A stretch of DNA of 64,000 nucleotides. Source: Acidovorax soli (lineage in GTDB: Bacteria; Pseudomonadota; Gammaproteobacteria; Burkholderiales; Burkholderiaceae_C). Location of the stretch: contig NZ_FNQJ01000001.1 of the NCBI RefSeq assembly GCF_900107605.1, positions 62,001 to 126,000 on the forward strand. The letters run 5' to 3'. The position numbers were made by a program, and so were the translations under genes. Positions 28,328 through 40,388 of this stretch are shown here, in pieces (the first letter of the stretch is position 1; each line of letters opens with the position of its first letter). Below the pieces are notes generated by a model. That model saw only the letters and a program-made list of their open reading frames with translations. It did no database searches and was not told the DNA's origin.

Positions 28328-28876
28328 CTACAGGCCCAGGGCCAGCATCGCGGCCTCGGACATCCTGGATCGATCCCAGGGGGGATCGAACACCAGATTG
28401 AGGGTGATCTCGCCCACGCGGGGCAGTGCCAGCACCTTGTCGCACACTTCCTCGGCAATCGATTCGCCCATGCCGCAGCCCGGCGCGGTGAGCGACATGT
28501 CGATCCAGACCTTGACCTGGTCGCTGTCCAGCGGCTCGATGTCACAGCGGTAAATCAGACCCAGTTCGACAATGTCCACGGGGATTTCCGGGTCGTAACA
28601 GGTCTTGAGGGTCTGCCAGACCAGGTCGCTCACATCCTCCAGTTCAACCTTGTCGGGCAGAGCCAGGGTGGCTGGCGGGGGTTTGCCGATGGCATCGGCA
28701 TCCACGCCCTTCAGGCGCACCAGCTGCCCGTCCACCAGCAGCGTGAACGACGATCCCAAAGCCTGCGTGAGTTGCGCGAGCTCGCCCGCTGCAAGATCCA
28801 GTGGCGAGCCTTCGGGAATGCGCTCCACCCGTACCGGACGGTTGATCAGCACGTCTTCGCGGTGTCGTTTCATCAT
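28328..28876 (-). CDS. sufT: Fe-S assembly protein SufT (MIP18/DUF59 family)
   Basis: SufT helps maturation of Fe-S proteins downstream of the Suf scaffold. It has 182 residues. The C-terminal MIP18 domain shows LKTCYDPEIPVDIVELGLIY near residue 90, DMSLTAPGCGMG near residue 128 and LVFDPPWD near residue 160. Its ATG at 28876 overlaps the sufU stop (ATGA), so it is coupled to the suf operon as its last gene. The N-terminal part has no clear motif. Confidence 0.9.
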   Translation of the reverse strand: MMKRHREDVLINRPVRVERIPEGSPLDLAAGELAQLTQALGSSFTLLVDGQLVRLKGVDADAIGKPPPATLALPDKVELEDVSDLVWQTLKTCYDPEIPVDIVELGLIYRCDIEPLDSDQVKVWIDMSLTAPGCGMGESIAEEVCDKVLALPRVGEITLNLVFDPPWDRSRMSEAAMLALGL

Positions 28877-29352
28877 GGTGTGTTCCCCGGCGGCGTGGCA
28901 TCCGCTGCAGCAGGCGATGCGTCGGGTGCCTGCGCCAATGCGTGCATCAGGGCATGCCAGCCCAGCAGGGCGCACTTGATGCGGCTCGGGTAGCGGCGCA
29001 CGCCGGCCAGGCTGACGAGCTTGCCCAATTGCGCTTCCTCGGGTTCGATCTCGCCGGTGAGCACGGCACGGAAATGCTGCTGCAACTGCTGCGCCGCCTC
29101 CACGTCGTGGCCCTTCACGGCCTCGCCCATCATCGAGGCCGAGGCGATGCAGATGGCGCACCCTTGTCCGCTGAAGCGGATGTCGCGCACCTGGCCGGCC
29201 TGCACATCCAGCTCCACGCTCAGGTCATCGCCGCACTGCGGGTTGGTGCCGCGCGCCTGGTGGTTCGGAGCGGGCAGGTGGCCGAAGTTGCGCGGGGCGC
29301 GCTTGTGGTCCATCACCACCTCCTGGTACAGGTCGTTTTCAGCAGCACTCAT
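28873..29352 (-). CDS. sufU: SufU-type sulfur transfer protein
   Basis: SufU binds zinc and takes sulfur from SufS to pass to the SufBCD scaffold. It has 159 residues. Ligand residues appear in GTNPQCGDD (Cys and Asp), the conserved GQGCAICIASASMMGEA region, and IKCALLGWHAL (third Cys). Between the last two lies an inserted segment that distinguishes SufU from IscU. An Ala/Pro-rich tail ends the protein. It overlaps sufS by four bases and sufT by four bases. The suf set here uses SufU rather than SufA/SufE. Confidence 0.94.
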   Translation of the reverse strand: MSAAENDLYQEVVMDHKRAPRNFGHLPAPNHQARGTNPQCGDDLSVELDVQAGQVRDIRFSGQGCAICIASASMMGEAVKGHDVEAAQQLQQHFRAVLTGEIEPEEAQLGKLVSLAGVRRYPSRIKCALLGWHALMHALAQAPDASPAAADATPPGNTP

Positions 29353-30623
29353 CGCAGTACCTCCAGGGCATGTGCCACGCCGGCGATGAGCCGTTCCACC
29401 TCGTCATGGGTGTTGTACAGACCGAACGAGGCGCGCGTGGTGGGGCCGGTGCCCAGGTGGTCGAGCAGCGGCTGGGCGCAGTGGTGGCCGGTGCGCACGG
29501 CAATGCCTTGCGCGTCGAGCAGGGTGCCGATGTCGTGCGGGTGCGCGTGCGGCGTGACGAAGGAAGCAATGGCAGACGTGGTGGCATGCGGCGCCAGCAC
29601 CGTGATGCCTTCGATGGCGGCGAGGCCGGCCACGGCGTGCGCTCGCAGTGCCTGCACATGGGCATCGATGGCGGCGCGGCCGATATGGCCGATGAACGTA
29701 GCCGCCGCCGCCATGCCGACGGCGCTGGCGACGTTGGGCGTGCCGCCTTCGAGCCGGCTGGGAAGCGGGGCAAAGGCCGCGTCGGTGTAGCTCACCCGCT
29801 CGACCATGTCGCCGCCATAGCGCAGCGGCGCCAGGCGCTCCAGTGCCGCCATGCGTCCGACCAGGGCGCCGGTGCCCATGGGGCCGTACATCTTGTGGCC
29901 CGAAAAGGCCATGAAATCGCAGGCCAGGGCCGACAGGTCGATGACCGTGTGTCCCACGGCCTGCGCGGCGTCGAGCACGGTGAGCGCGCCGGCTTGCGCG
30001 GCCTGTGCCAGCAGGGCCGCGAACGGCGGTGTTTCGCCCGTGGCGTTGGCGCAGGCCGTCAGGGCGAAGACGCGGGTGCGCGGGGTGAGCAGGCAGGCCA
30101 GGTCTTGCGCATGCAGTCGGCCCTGTGCATCGGGCAGCAGCACGCGAAGCATGGCGCCGCTACGCCGGGCGGCCTGCTGCCACGGTACCAGGTTGGCGTG
30201 GTGCTCCAGGCCGCTGACGATGATCTCGTCCCCCGGCTGGAGGAAAGCGCCACCCGGCTGCGCGGCCGAGAGCCCGTGCGCCACCAGGTTCAGCGCCTCG
30301 GTGGTGCCCGAGGTGAAGACCAGCTCGTGCCCGGCGCCCGCACCAACGAAGCGCTTGAGGTCGCTGCGGGCCTGCTCGAAAGCGTCGGTGGCGCGCTGGC
30401 TCAAGGTGTGCACGCCGCGGTGGATGTTGGCGCGGTCATGCGCTTCGAAATGGCGCATGGCGGCCAGTACCGGCAGCGGCACCTGTGTCGTGGCGGCGTT
30501 GTCGAGGTAAGCCAGCGCCGCGCCGTGGATGCGCTGCTCCAGCACCGGAAACAGGGTGCGCACGCCGCTGGCGAGTGCGCCGGGGGTGGCGACCAGTTCC
30601 TGCAGGAAATGCATTTCACCCAT
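29349..30623 (-). CDS. sufS: Cysteine desulfurase SufS
   Basis: This PLP enzyme of 424 residues removes sulfur from cysteine and passes it to SufU. Motifs are YLDNAATTQVP near residue 39, GLEHHANLVPWQ, DAAQAVGHT with the PLP-binding Asp, the catalytic Lys in SGHKMYGPMGTG near residue 238, and the active-site Cys region RTGHHCAQPL near residue 375. The N-terminus has an extra 35-residue part. Its start overlaps the sufD stop by 8 bases, as in tightly coupled suf operons. Confidence 0.95.
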   Translation of the reverse strand: MGEMHFLQELVATPGALASGVRTLFPVLEQRIHGAALAYLDNAATTQVPLPVLAAMRHFEAHDRANIHRGVHTLSQRATDAFEQARSDLKRFVGAGAGHELVFTSGTTEALNLVAHGLSAAQPGGAFLQPGDEIIVSGLEHHANLVPWQQAARRSGAMLRVLLPDAQGRLHAQDLACLLTPRTRVFALTACANATGETPPFAALLAQAAQAGALTVLDAAQAVGHTVIDLSALACDFMAFSGHKMYGPMGTGALVGRMAALERLAPLRYGGDMVERVSYTDAAFAPLPSRLEGGTPNVASAVGMAAAATFIGHIGRAAIDAHVQALRAHAVAGLAAIEGITVLAPHATTSAIASFVTPHAHPHDIGTLLDAQGIAVRTGHHCAQPLLDHLGTGPTTRASFGLYNTHDEVERLIAGVAHALEVLR

Positions 30624-31857
30624 GGTGTGGCTCCTCGGTTGTGGTCAGGTGGCGTGCCAGGGTGCGCGCCAGCAGGCCATCTTCCTCCAGCGTGGCCAGC
30701 AGGTCGGGGGCGTCGAAGCAACGTTCCAGCAGCGCGGTGGCCATGCCTTGGATGATCAGCGTGCGCGCGCTGGCTTCGTCCAGGCCCCGCTGGCGCGCGT
30801 AGAACAGGGCGTCTTCGGGCAGTGCACCCCAGGTGGCGCCGTGCGCGGCCTGGACGTTGTCGTGGTGGATTTCCAGGTGCGGGCGCAGCACCAGCCGGGG
30901 CTGGCCCGCCAGCGGGATGCCGCTCAGGCGCTGGCGCACATTGGCTTCGCTGGCGCCCGGGGCGATGCGGGTGTGGGCGTTGGCCACCGCATGGGCCTTG
31001 CCGCTGGCCAGCACCAGGGCCTCCACGGCACTGTGGGTGTGGGCGGCGTTGTGCAGGGTCTGCACCTGCTGCTCCAGCACCGAGCTGCTGGCCAGCAGCA
31101 CGCCGGCGGTGCGCGTGCTGGCGTGGGCACCCTGCAGATCCAGCGCGCTGCGTTGCAGATGGTATGCGCTGTCCGACGCGATGAGCGCCTGCGCATACTG
31201 CGCGCCCTGGTCCAGGTGCGCCTGCACGATGTGGGAAATCTGGTCCTCTGCGGCGGGGGTTGCCATGCGCAGATGCTGCAGCGTCGCGCCTTGCCCGACA
31301 TGGAGGTGGATGCGCAGGTTCTGCACGAGCGGGGGCCCGCATGGGGCTGGCTCGCGTTCGTGGGTCTCGATCAGCACGCAGCGCACGCCGTCCTGCACTT
31401 CCACCACGAGCAGCGGGGCTTCCACCCGGGTGCGTGGCTGGTGGCGCAGGTGCAGCCACACGGTTTGGCCCGTGTGGGTAACGGGCGTGCCACCGATGCG
31501 CAGGCGCAGGCCCTGGCGGCACAGGGCGCGGTGCGCCCAGGCAAAGGGGGCGGCGTCGCCTTCGCCGGGCAGCGGCAGGCCGGCGAACAACTCGGCGCGC
31601 TGGGCCGGATCGCTGGCATCCAGCCAGCGGGCGCTGACGCCCACTGGCGGTGTGCCGCCCACCGGGTGCAGTGTCCAGCCGGCACCCGCAAGGGATGAAG
31701 CGTTGCCGTCTGCCGTGGCAGGAGGGGCGGCGTCTCCCAGCCAGGTCTCAAGCCCGGGTGGTGGCAGGTGGCGAAAGGATTCGCTGCGTGCGGGTATCCA
31801 GCCCCGCAGGGCCAGGTGCTCCCGGGCGGTCAGTGCGTCGGCTCTTGCGGTGTCCAT
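30616..31857 (-). CDS. sufD: Fe-S cluster scaffold subunit SufD
   Basis: SufD joins SufB and SufC in the scaffold complex on which Fe-S clusters form. The protein has 413 residues. The family's core is visible in HLHVGQGATLQHLRM, followed by the beta-helix region with DLQGAHASTRTAGVLLA and LRPHLEIHHDNVQAAHGATWG, then a C-terminal DALFYARQRGLDEASAR motif. The N-terminal 100 residues are poorly conserved. It lies 3 bases downstream of sufC and overlaps sufS by 8 bases. Confidence 0.94.
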   Translation of the reverse strand: MDTARADALTAREHLALRGWIPARSESFRHLPPPGLETWLGDAAPPATADGNASSLAGAGWTLHPVGGTPPVGVSARWLDASDPAQRAELFAGLPLPGEGDAAPFAWAHRALCRQGLRLRIGGTPVTHTGQTVWLHLRHQPRTRVEAPLLVVEVQDGVRCVLIETHEREPAPCGPPLVQNLRIHLHVGQGATLQHLRMATPAAEDQISHIVQAHLDQGAQYAQALIASDSAYHLQRSALDLQGAHASTRTAGVLLASSSVLEQQVQTLHNAAHTHSAVEALVLASGKAHAVANAHTRIAPGASEANVRQRLSGIPLAGQPRLVLRPHLEIHHDNVQAAHGATWGALPEDALFYARQRGLDEASARTLIIQGMATALLERCFDAPDLLATLEEDGLLARTLARHLTTTEEPHHG

Positions 31858-31860
31858 GGC

Positions 31861-32631
31861 TCAGGCCTCCACGGGTTCGGCCGCGCGCGCGAAGCCGGTG
31901 CGGGCAATGCCGCGCGCCAGTTCCAGGTTGCCGGTGTCAGCGATGCAGCCTTGATCGAGCCGCAACACGGTGTCGGGCTGCAGCGATTCGATGAGCTGCA
32001 GGTAGTGCGACACCACCACGAAGGCAGTGCCCTGGGCGCGCAGCTTCTGCACGAGCTGGACCACGGCGCGCACGCCATCGACGTCCATGCCCGAATCGAT
32101 TTCGTCGAGCAGCGCCAGGCGCGGCTGCAAGAGCGCGAGCTGCAACAACTCATTGCGCTTGCGCTCGCCCCCCGAGAAGCCTTCATTGACCGGGCGGCCC
32201 AGCATGGCTTCGGGCAGGCCCAGCTGCCGGGCAGCGGCGCGGGCACTGCCCAGGAAATCGAAGGCATCCAGTGGCGCCTCGCTCCGGGCCTCGCGCACCG
32301 CGTTGAGCGCAGTGCGGATGAACAGATTGTTCTTCACGCCCGGGATGTCGGGCGGCGTCTGGAACGACAGGAACAGGCCGGCCCTGGCGCGCTCCTGCGC
32401 ATTCATGGCCAGCAGATCCTGCCCGGCAAACTGCGCCTGGCCGCTCGCGACGCGGTAGTTCGGATGGCCGGCCAGCGTCAGGCCCAGCGTGCTCTTGCCG
32501 CTGCCGTTGGCGCCCATCAGCACCACCAGGGAGCCGGGTGCCACATCGAGCGAGACCGAGTGCAACACGGTGCGCTCGCCCACATTCACGCGCAGGTCGC
32601 GCACTTGCAGCAGGGGGGAGGGGGTTGTCAT
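31861..32631 (-). CDS. sufC: Fe-S cluster assembly ATPase SufC
   Basis: SufC is an ABC-type ATPase that drives the SufBCD scaffold. The protein has 256 residues. The Walker A is GANGSGKSTLG near residue 40, the signature motif is FSGGERKRNELLQL and the Walker B is LALLDEIDSGMDVDGV near residue 170, with the switch His in VVVSHYLQ. ATG at 32631 was preferred over 32649, which adds six residues. A family B repeat separates it from sufB by 83 bases. The position between sufB and sufD is conserved. Confidence 0.96.
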   Translation of the reverse strand: MTTPSPLLQVRDLRVNVGERTVLHSVSLDVAPGSLVVLMGANGSGKSTLGLTLAGHPNYRVASGQAQFAGQDLLAMNAQERARAGLFLSFQTPPDIPGVKNNLFIRTALNAVREARSEAPLDAFDFLGSARAAARQLGLPEAMLGRPVNEGFSGGERKRNELLQLALLQPRLALLDEIDSGMDVDGVRAVVQLVQKLRAQGTAFVVVSHYLQLIESLQPDTVLRLDQGCIADTGNLELARGIARTGFARAAEPVEA

Positions 32632-32647
32632 GGGGTGTCCTTGGTTC

Positions 32648-32700
32648 AATTGGATAGCTTGCAGCGCTTGATGGATAAGGGCTAAAGGCGGTTTTTTGAC
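32648..32700. repeat. Family B repeat between sufB and sufC
   Basis: CAATTGGATAGCTTGCAGCG, CTTGATGGATAAGGGC and a TTTTTT run fill most of the 83-base sufB-sufC gap. It has GGATAGCTT and GCGCTTGATGGATAAG, the clearest family B core in the window. Confidence 0.6.
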
Positions 32701-32714
32701 TGCAAACCGGTGTT

Positions 32715-34169
<1,455 letters not shown>

Positions 34170-34271
34170 GGCATTTCCCCCACAGGTTGACGGTTGCTGC
34201 CCGGATGGCCCGGCGATAGGTGGCTGCGGGGTGGGGAACCATGGTGAGCCCTTTGGAGAGAGTGTGTTTTA

Positions 34272-34294
34272 AAGATTCATATGTTATGCATGTT
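34272..34294. promoter_or_regulatory. Rrf2-type (NsrR/IscR-like) palindrome before sufB
   Basis: AAGATTCATAT and TTATGCATGTT form an 11-1-11 palindrome like the nnrS operator; 16 of 23 positions match. The left half is one change-pair from the NsrR half AAGATGCATTT. It lies about 103 bases before sufB. No Rrf2 regulator gene is beside it. Suf genes are often controlled by an Fe-S cluster Rrf2 protein. Confidence 0.5.
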
Positions 34295-34376
34295 TATTGA
34301 TGGGTACAAGCATGGCAGGTGGTAACCGTGCCTGGCCCATGGGCATCGGCGGGTGCCGCGGTGGGTTTTTGCGGGG

Positions 34377-35666
34377 TTAGGTGGCGCGAAACGGGCTGCG
34401 CGCCTGCAGGTGGTCCAGATAGTCTTCCACGCCGGCGCCTTCGCGCTGTAGAAATCGCTCCACCGCATCGGCAAACGCCGGGTGTGCCAGCCAGTGCGTG
34501 CTGGTCGCCTGCACCGGCAGCAGGGCGCGCGCCATCTTGTGTTCGCCCTGGGCTCCCCCTTCAAAGCGCTGCACGCCTTGGGCTATGCACCATTGCAGCG
34601 GCTGGTAGTAGCAGGCCTCGAAATGCAGGCAGTCCACGCGCTCCAGCGCGCCCCAGTAGCGGCCATACGCGGCGCGGGGTGGGTTTTTTGCAGGATGAAT
34701 TGCGCTGGTGCAGGTCGGATCATCGTCAATAGCTATCAAACTGCTAGCGATTGATCGGCCCTCCCGCTCGGCAATGAACAGCAGCCAGTGCCCGGGCATC
34801 CGGTCGGCCATCTGCTGAAAGAAGGCCTGCGTGAGGTAGGGCGGGTTGCCATGTTCCAGGTAGGTGCGCTCGTAGCAGCGGTAAAAGAAGTCCCAGTCGG
34901 ATGTACTGATGTCGGCCCCCAGCGCCCAGCGGAAGGTGACGCCCGCATCGGCCACGCGCCGGCGTTCCTGGCGGATCTTCTTGCGCTTGTCCTGGGACAG
35001 GCTGGCGAGGAAGTGGTCGAAGCTCTCGAAAGCCAGGCCTGGGCCGTCGTCGGGCCGTCCCAGGGCGGCGAGCGCCCCCTCGGAGGGCTGCGAACCACGC
35101 GAAGCGGGGAGCGTGGGGGCCGCATTCTGCCAATGGAACTGCACCGTATGCCGCAGCATCAGACCTTGCCGAGCGCTGGCCAGCACGTCGTCGTCGCTGG
35201 CAAACAGCATATGCAAGGACGACAGGCCCTCGTCTTCGCACCACCGGCGCAGCGCCTGCACCAGCAGCTGGCGTGTGGTTTCGTCGCGCGCCAGCAGACG
35301 GGATCCGGGCACGGGCGTGAAGGGCACGGCCACCACCGCCTTGGGATAGTAGGGCACGCCATGCTGCTCGTAGGCACTGGCCCAGGACCAGTCGAACACG
35401 TATTCGCCGTAGGAGTGGCTCTTGAGGTACAGCGGGCAGGCGGCCACCAGCACCGCGTGTTGATCCTGGCCCTCCCAGAGCGTCATGAAGCGGGGCGTCC
35501 AGCCCGTGCGGGGAACGGCGCTTTCGCTGGTGTGCAGGGCCGCCAGGTATTCGTGGCGCATGAAGGGCGTGGCGTGCGGGTGCCGCGCCAGCAGGGCGTT
35601 CCAGGCGCTGGCGTCCACCTCCAGCGGCGATGCCAGCACGCGCGCGATAATGTTGCCTTCAGCCAT
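34377..35666 (-). CDS. GNAT-type N-acyltransferase (DUF482/peptidoglycan family)
   Basis: This 429-residue protein belongs to the DUF482-like acyltransferases with a GNAT fold. It has RHPHATPFMRHEYLAALHTS near residue 28, YGEYVFDWSWASAYEQHG near residue 90, KRKKIRQERRRVADAG near residue 230 and FEACYYQPLQWCIAQGVQRF near residue 345. Its substrate is unknown. Two stretches look like in-frame repeat insertions: a family A-like one near 35044-35125 (PASRGSQPSEGALAALGRPD) and family B near 34718-34757 (SIASSLIAIDDDPT). Both keep the frame. It stands alone between sufB and nadE. Confidence 0.82.
   Translation of the reverse strand: MAEGNIIARVLASPLEVDASAWNALLARHPHATPFMRHEYLAALHTSESAVPRTGWTPRFMTLWEGQDQHAVLVAACPLYLKSHSYGEYVFDWSWASAYEQHGVPYYPKAVVAVPFTPVPGSRLLARDETTRQLLVQALRRWCEDEGLSSLHMLFASDDDVLASARQGLMLRHTVQFHWQNAAPTLPASRGSQPSEGALAALGRPDDGPGLAFESFDHFLASLSQDKRKKIRQERRRVADAGVTFRWALGADISTSDWDFFYRCYERTYLEHGNPPYLTQAFFQQMADRMPGHWLLFIAEREGRSIASSLIAIDDDPTCTSAIHPAKNPPRAAYGRYWGALERVDCLHFEACYYQPLQWCIAQGVQRFEGGAQGEHKMARALLPVQATSTHWLAHPAFADAVERFLQREGAGVEDYLDHLQARSPFRAT
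34718..34757. repeat. Family B repeat inside the GNAT gene
   Basis: TCATCGTCAATAGCTATCA, AACTGCTAGCGATTGATCGG shows the CTATCA and GCTAGCGA words of family B. It is translated in frame. Confidence 0.45.
35044..35125. repeat. Family A-related repeat inside the GNAT gene
   Basis: GGCGGCGAGCGCCCCCTCGG, AGGGCTGCGAACCACGCGAA, GCGGGGAGCGTGGGGGCC resembles an inverted family A block. It encodes a Gly/Ser/Pro/Ala linker and leaves the flanking protein segments intact. Confidence 0.45.
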
Positions 35667-35749
35667 GCTGCCTCCATGGGCCGCCGCCCAGCGCGGGGCT
35701 CCAAGGGGTGGCGGTGTCCAACCTGGCCGCAGGGGCCGATCCCAGTTCC

Positions 35750-37797
<2,048 letters not shown>

Positions 37798-37898
37798 GCT
37801 CCCCCTGTGTCGGTTCGCGCCATCCCCCTGAGGGGGGGGCGCCCCCAGCGCGGCGGGGTGGCCCTTGCGCGGGGGCGCTGGCTTGGGTCGCGCTCGTT
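37798..37898. repeat. Dispersed GC-rich repeat, family A, copy 6
   Basis: After the glnB stop come CCCCCTGTGTCGGTTCGCGC, CATCCCCCTGAGGGGGGG, GCGGCGGGGTGGCCCTTGCG. It matches copies 1 to 4 and fills the spacer between convergent glnB and the LOG-family gene. Confidence 0.7.
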
Positions 37899-37908
37899 TT
37901 GCGGGCTG

Positions 37909-38502
37909 TCAGATCACCGAGCGCAGCGGTACCTGCTCCAGGCTGTGGCCCGCCGACTGCACCAGGGTGCGCAGCAGGGCGTCGCTGTCGGTTGCGATGT
38001 GCAGCAGGTCCATCTGCCACCCTCTCATGAACCCACTCGCCACGCTGGTCTGCAAAAAGGCCAGCAGACCGTCGTAGTAGCCGCCCACGTTGAGCAGGCC
38101 CAGTGGCTTGTCGTGGTAGCCCAGCTGGCGCCAGGTCCAGACTTCAAACAGTTCCTCGAAGGTGCCAATCCCGCCGGGCAGCGCCACAAAGGCGTTGCTG
38201 CGCTCGGCCATCATGGCCTTGCGCTCGTGCATGGTCTGCACGATGTGCAACTCGTCGCATTGGCGATTGGCCAGTTCCTTGTCCACCAGCGTCTGCGGTA
38301 TCACGCCCACCACCCGGCCACCGGAAAGGCGTGTGGCCTCGGCCACCGTGCCCATGAGGCCGCTGAGGCCACCGCCGTACACGAGCTGGCCACCATGCGA
38401 GCCGATCCACTGGCCCACGGCCTGGGCGGCCTGGGAAAACGCCGGATTCTCACCGGGACGCGAGCCGCAGTACACGCAGATGGAGAAAGCGGGTTCAGCC
38501 AT
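37909..38502 (-). CDS. LOG-family protein (cytokinin-riboside 5'-monophosphate hydrolase-like)
   Basis: This 197-residue protein belongs to the TIGR00730/LOG family, which hydrolyses nucleoside 5'-monophosphates to a base and ribose 5-phosphate. The signature PGGIGTFEELFEVWTW is near residue 118, with CVYCGSRPG at the start and the glycine-rich GGGLSGLMGT. In plants LOG activates cytokinins; in bacteria the family often acts on AMP. ATG at 38502 starts MAEPAFSICVY; a longer frame from 38631 overlaps dgkA. It overlaps the dgkA stop by 8 bases. Confidence 0.9.
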   Translation of the reverse strand: MAEPAFSICVYCGSRPGENPAFSQAAQAVGQWIGSHGGQLVYGGGLSGLMGTVAEATRLSGGRVVGVIPQTLVDKELANRQCDELHIVQTMHERKAMMAERSNAFVALPGGIGTFEELFEVWTWRQLGYHDKPLGLLNVGGYYDGLLAFLQTSVASGFMRGWQMDLLHIATDSDALLRTLVQSAGHSLEQVPLRSVI

Positions 38503-38899
38503 GGAAAAACCTCTGAAAAAGAGCGGCACACCAGATGCCGATGCACAGCAGCAGCGACAGCAGCACCGCAGCGCTGCCCATGTCCTTGGCACGCTTGGAC
38601 AGGTCATGCCACTCGGGGCCGATGCGATCAATGGCGGTCTCGATGCCGGTGTTGAGCAGCTCGACGATCATCACGATGATGACCGACCCGGCCAGCAGCG
38701 CCACCTCCATCCAGTTGCGGCCCAGCCAGAACGCCAGCGGAACCAGGACCACGGCCGCAATGACTTCCTGGCGAAACGCCTTTTCGTTCCAGCCGGCACG
38801 CAGGCCTGCGATGGAGTAGCCCGTGGCATGCCAGACCCGGTTCAGTCCAGTCCGGGCTTTCTGGGGGTTGGCGGGGTGCGGGGAGTCGAGTGATGGCAT
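38495..38899 (-). CDS. dgkA: Diacylglycerol kinase
   Basis: This small integral membrane kinase of about 134 residues recycles diacylglycerol to phosphatidic acid. It has three hydrophobic helices (QEVIAAVVLVPLAFWLG, ALLAGSVIIVMIVELLNTGIE, AVLLSLLLCIGIWCAALF). The catalytic motif ELLNTGIETAIDR is typical. The longer frame to 38938 is possible. It overlaps the LOG gene, suggesting one transcript. Confidence 0.93.
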   Translation of the reverse strand: MPSLDSPHPANPQKARTGLNRVWHATGYSIAGLRAGWNEKAFRQEVIAAVVLVPLAFWLGRNWMEVALLAGSVIIVMIVELLNTGIETAIDRIGPEWHDLSKRAKDMGSAAVLLSLLLCIGIWCAALFQRFFHG

Positions 38900-38950
38900 G
38901 CGGCAATTGTCGGGGCCGGATGTGTCCGGCAAGGGCATATCCGAGCAAGT

Positions 38951-39490
38951 TTATTTTTTGACAGGTTCGTGGTGCACCAGGCGGGTGCCCGCCAGTGCGT
39001 CGTGCCAGAACTGTTGCTGGGGGTGAAAGCGGCTCAGCAGCGCCCATACGGCGACCCAACCCAGCATGATCACCGTGGCTTCCCCGCCCGGTAGCGAAAA
39101 GGGTGCCACCGCGGCCAATGGCGGCAGAAACCACAGCCAGGAAAGAACATAGCGCAGCAGCGCACGCGCCTGCGTGAGCGGGCGGCCGCCACGGTCCACC
39201 ACACGGATGTTCCAGGTTTTCATGGCCAGGGTCTGCCCCTTGGCCCAGAACCAGGTGAAGTAGATGCCAAACACCACAAACAGGAAGGCCTGCAGGGCAT
39301 GGCGGTTGTCCAGGGCATTGCGGGTCTGGCTCAGGGTGCCAAACAGGTAGCCGGCGATGAAGACCACGCCGAACATCAGGATGCCTTCGTACATCCAGCA
39401 TGCCATGCGGCGGACCAGGCTCGGGGCCTGAAGCTTCGTGGAGGCGGGGACCGGGGAAGGCAGCGCTTCAGGCGGGGGCAGGACGGGCAT
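38951..39490 (-). CDS. RDD family membrane protein
   Basis: This 179-residue protein has an RDD domain, seen here as the RRMACWMYEGILMFG start and WAKGQTLAMKTWNIRVVD in the middle. Three or four hydrophobic segments are visible. RDD proteins are of varied and often unknown function; some affect ion balance. It follows the DUF3106 gene closely (5 bases) in the sigma-factor operon, so a role connected to that regulon is plausible but not shown. Confidence 0.85.
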   Translation of the reverse strand: MPVLPPPEALPSPVPASTKLQAPSLVRRMACWMYEGILMFGVVFIAGYLFGTLSQTRNALDNRHALQAFLFVVFGIYFTWFWAKGQTLAMKTWNIRVVDRGGRPLTQARALLRYVLSWLWFLPPLAAVAPFSLPGGEATVIMLGWVAVWALLSRFHPQQQFWHDALAGTRLVHHEPVKK

Positions 39491-39495
39491 GCAAA

Positions 39496-40371
39496 TTACT
39501 GGGGAGTCAGGAGGGGCGCATCGGGTACGGCCGGGGTCGCATGGTCGCTGGCAACTGGCGCAGCCGGCAGTGGTGGCAGCGTGATTGGCACAGCCATCGG
39601 GACGTTGACGGGGGCGGTTTCCACCAAGGCTGGGGGTGGTGAAACCGGTGCATCACTTCCGTGCCCCGCAGCGGCAGGGGTGGACAGTGCTGGCTTCGCC
39701 AGCCGTGGCGAGAGGCTTTGTACCGGTGGGATCTTGGGCTGATTGGGGCGGTTGGGGTTGGCCTCCGAGGCCGCCGGAATCTGTGCCAGCTTGCGGGGGG
39801 AAACCGGTTTGAGCGCAGTGGCTGCACCTTGCGGCTTGGGGGCCGCGCGCGCAGCCAGCTTGCGCTTTTCTTCATCGCTCAGCGCCTGGTAAGCCTGCCA
39901 TTGGGCGAGCTTGTTGTCACGGGCCAGGCGATTGGAGTCGGCATAGTTGAGCCGTGCCTGGTTGCGCTGCTGCACGCTCAGGCTGGCCCATTCCGTCATG
40001 CGGTCGTGGAGTTTTTCCTGCTCATGTTCTGGGAGCGTGGGGAAATTCTGGGCCAGGGCGAGCCAGCGCCGTTTCTGCGCTTCGCTGAGCAGCGCCCAGC
40101 GTTCCGCGAGAGGGTAGAGCGCCAGTTTCTGCGGAGTGTTCAGAACCTCCCAGCCCGGGCCCGCAGGGGTTTGTCGGGATGGATGGACTGCCGTGCCTGC
40201 ACCTTTGCCATTGGGGCTGGAGGCCAGCGCGGCCACGGGTACCAAGGTGCCCGGCGCCATGCGCACCTGGTTGAGCACCGCCATGCCGCCGGCTGCAAGC
40301 GCACCCAAAAGCACCAAAGCCAGCACGAAGGCTGGCATGGTGGGATGGCCGTCAGGGGGACTTGCGTGCAT
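39496..40371 (-). CDS. DUF3106 domain-containing protein
   Basis: This 291-residue protein has an N-terminal membrane anchor (TMPAFVLALVLLGALAAGGM). A DUF3106 domain follows near residues 75-175, marked by LYPLAERWALLSEAQKRRWL then ALAQNFPTLPEHEQEKLHDR, and repeats of W-x-x-L and L-x-x-x-x-R. The tail is proline/alanine-rich and low in complexity. Function is unknown. It lies 17 bases after DUF3619 and before RDD, forming a conserved betaproteobacterial set with the sigma factor. Confidence 0.85.
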   Translation of the reverse strand: MHASPPDGHPTMPAFVLALVLLGALAAGGMAVLNQVRMAPGTLVPVAALASSPNGKGAGTAVHPSRQTPAGPGWEVLNTPQKLALYPLAERWALLSEAQKRRWLALAQNFPTLPEHEQEKLHDRMTEWASLSVQQRNQARLNYADSNRLARDNKLAQWQAYQALSDEEKRKLAARAAPKPQGAATALKPVSPRKLAQIPAASEANPNRPNQPKIPPVQSLSPRLAKPALSTPAAAGHGSDAPVSPPPALVETAPVNVPMAVPITLPPLPAAPVASDHATPAVPDAPLLTPQ

Positions 40372-40388
40372 GCAGAAAAAGAAGTCGA

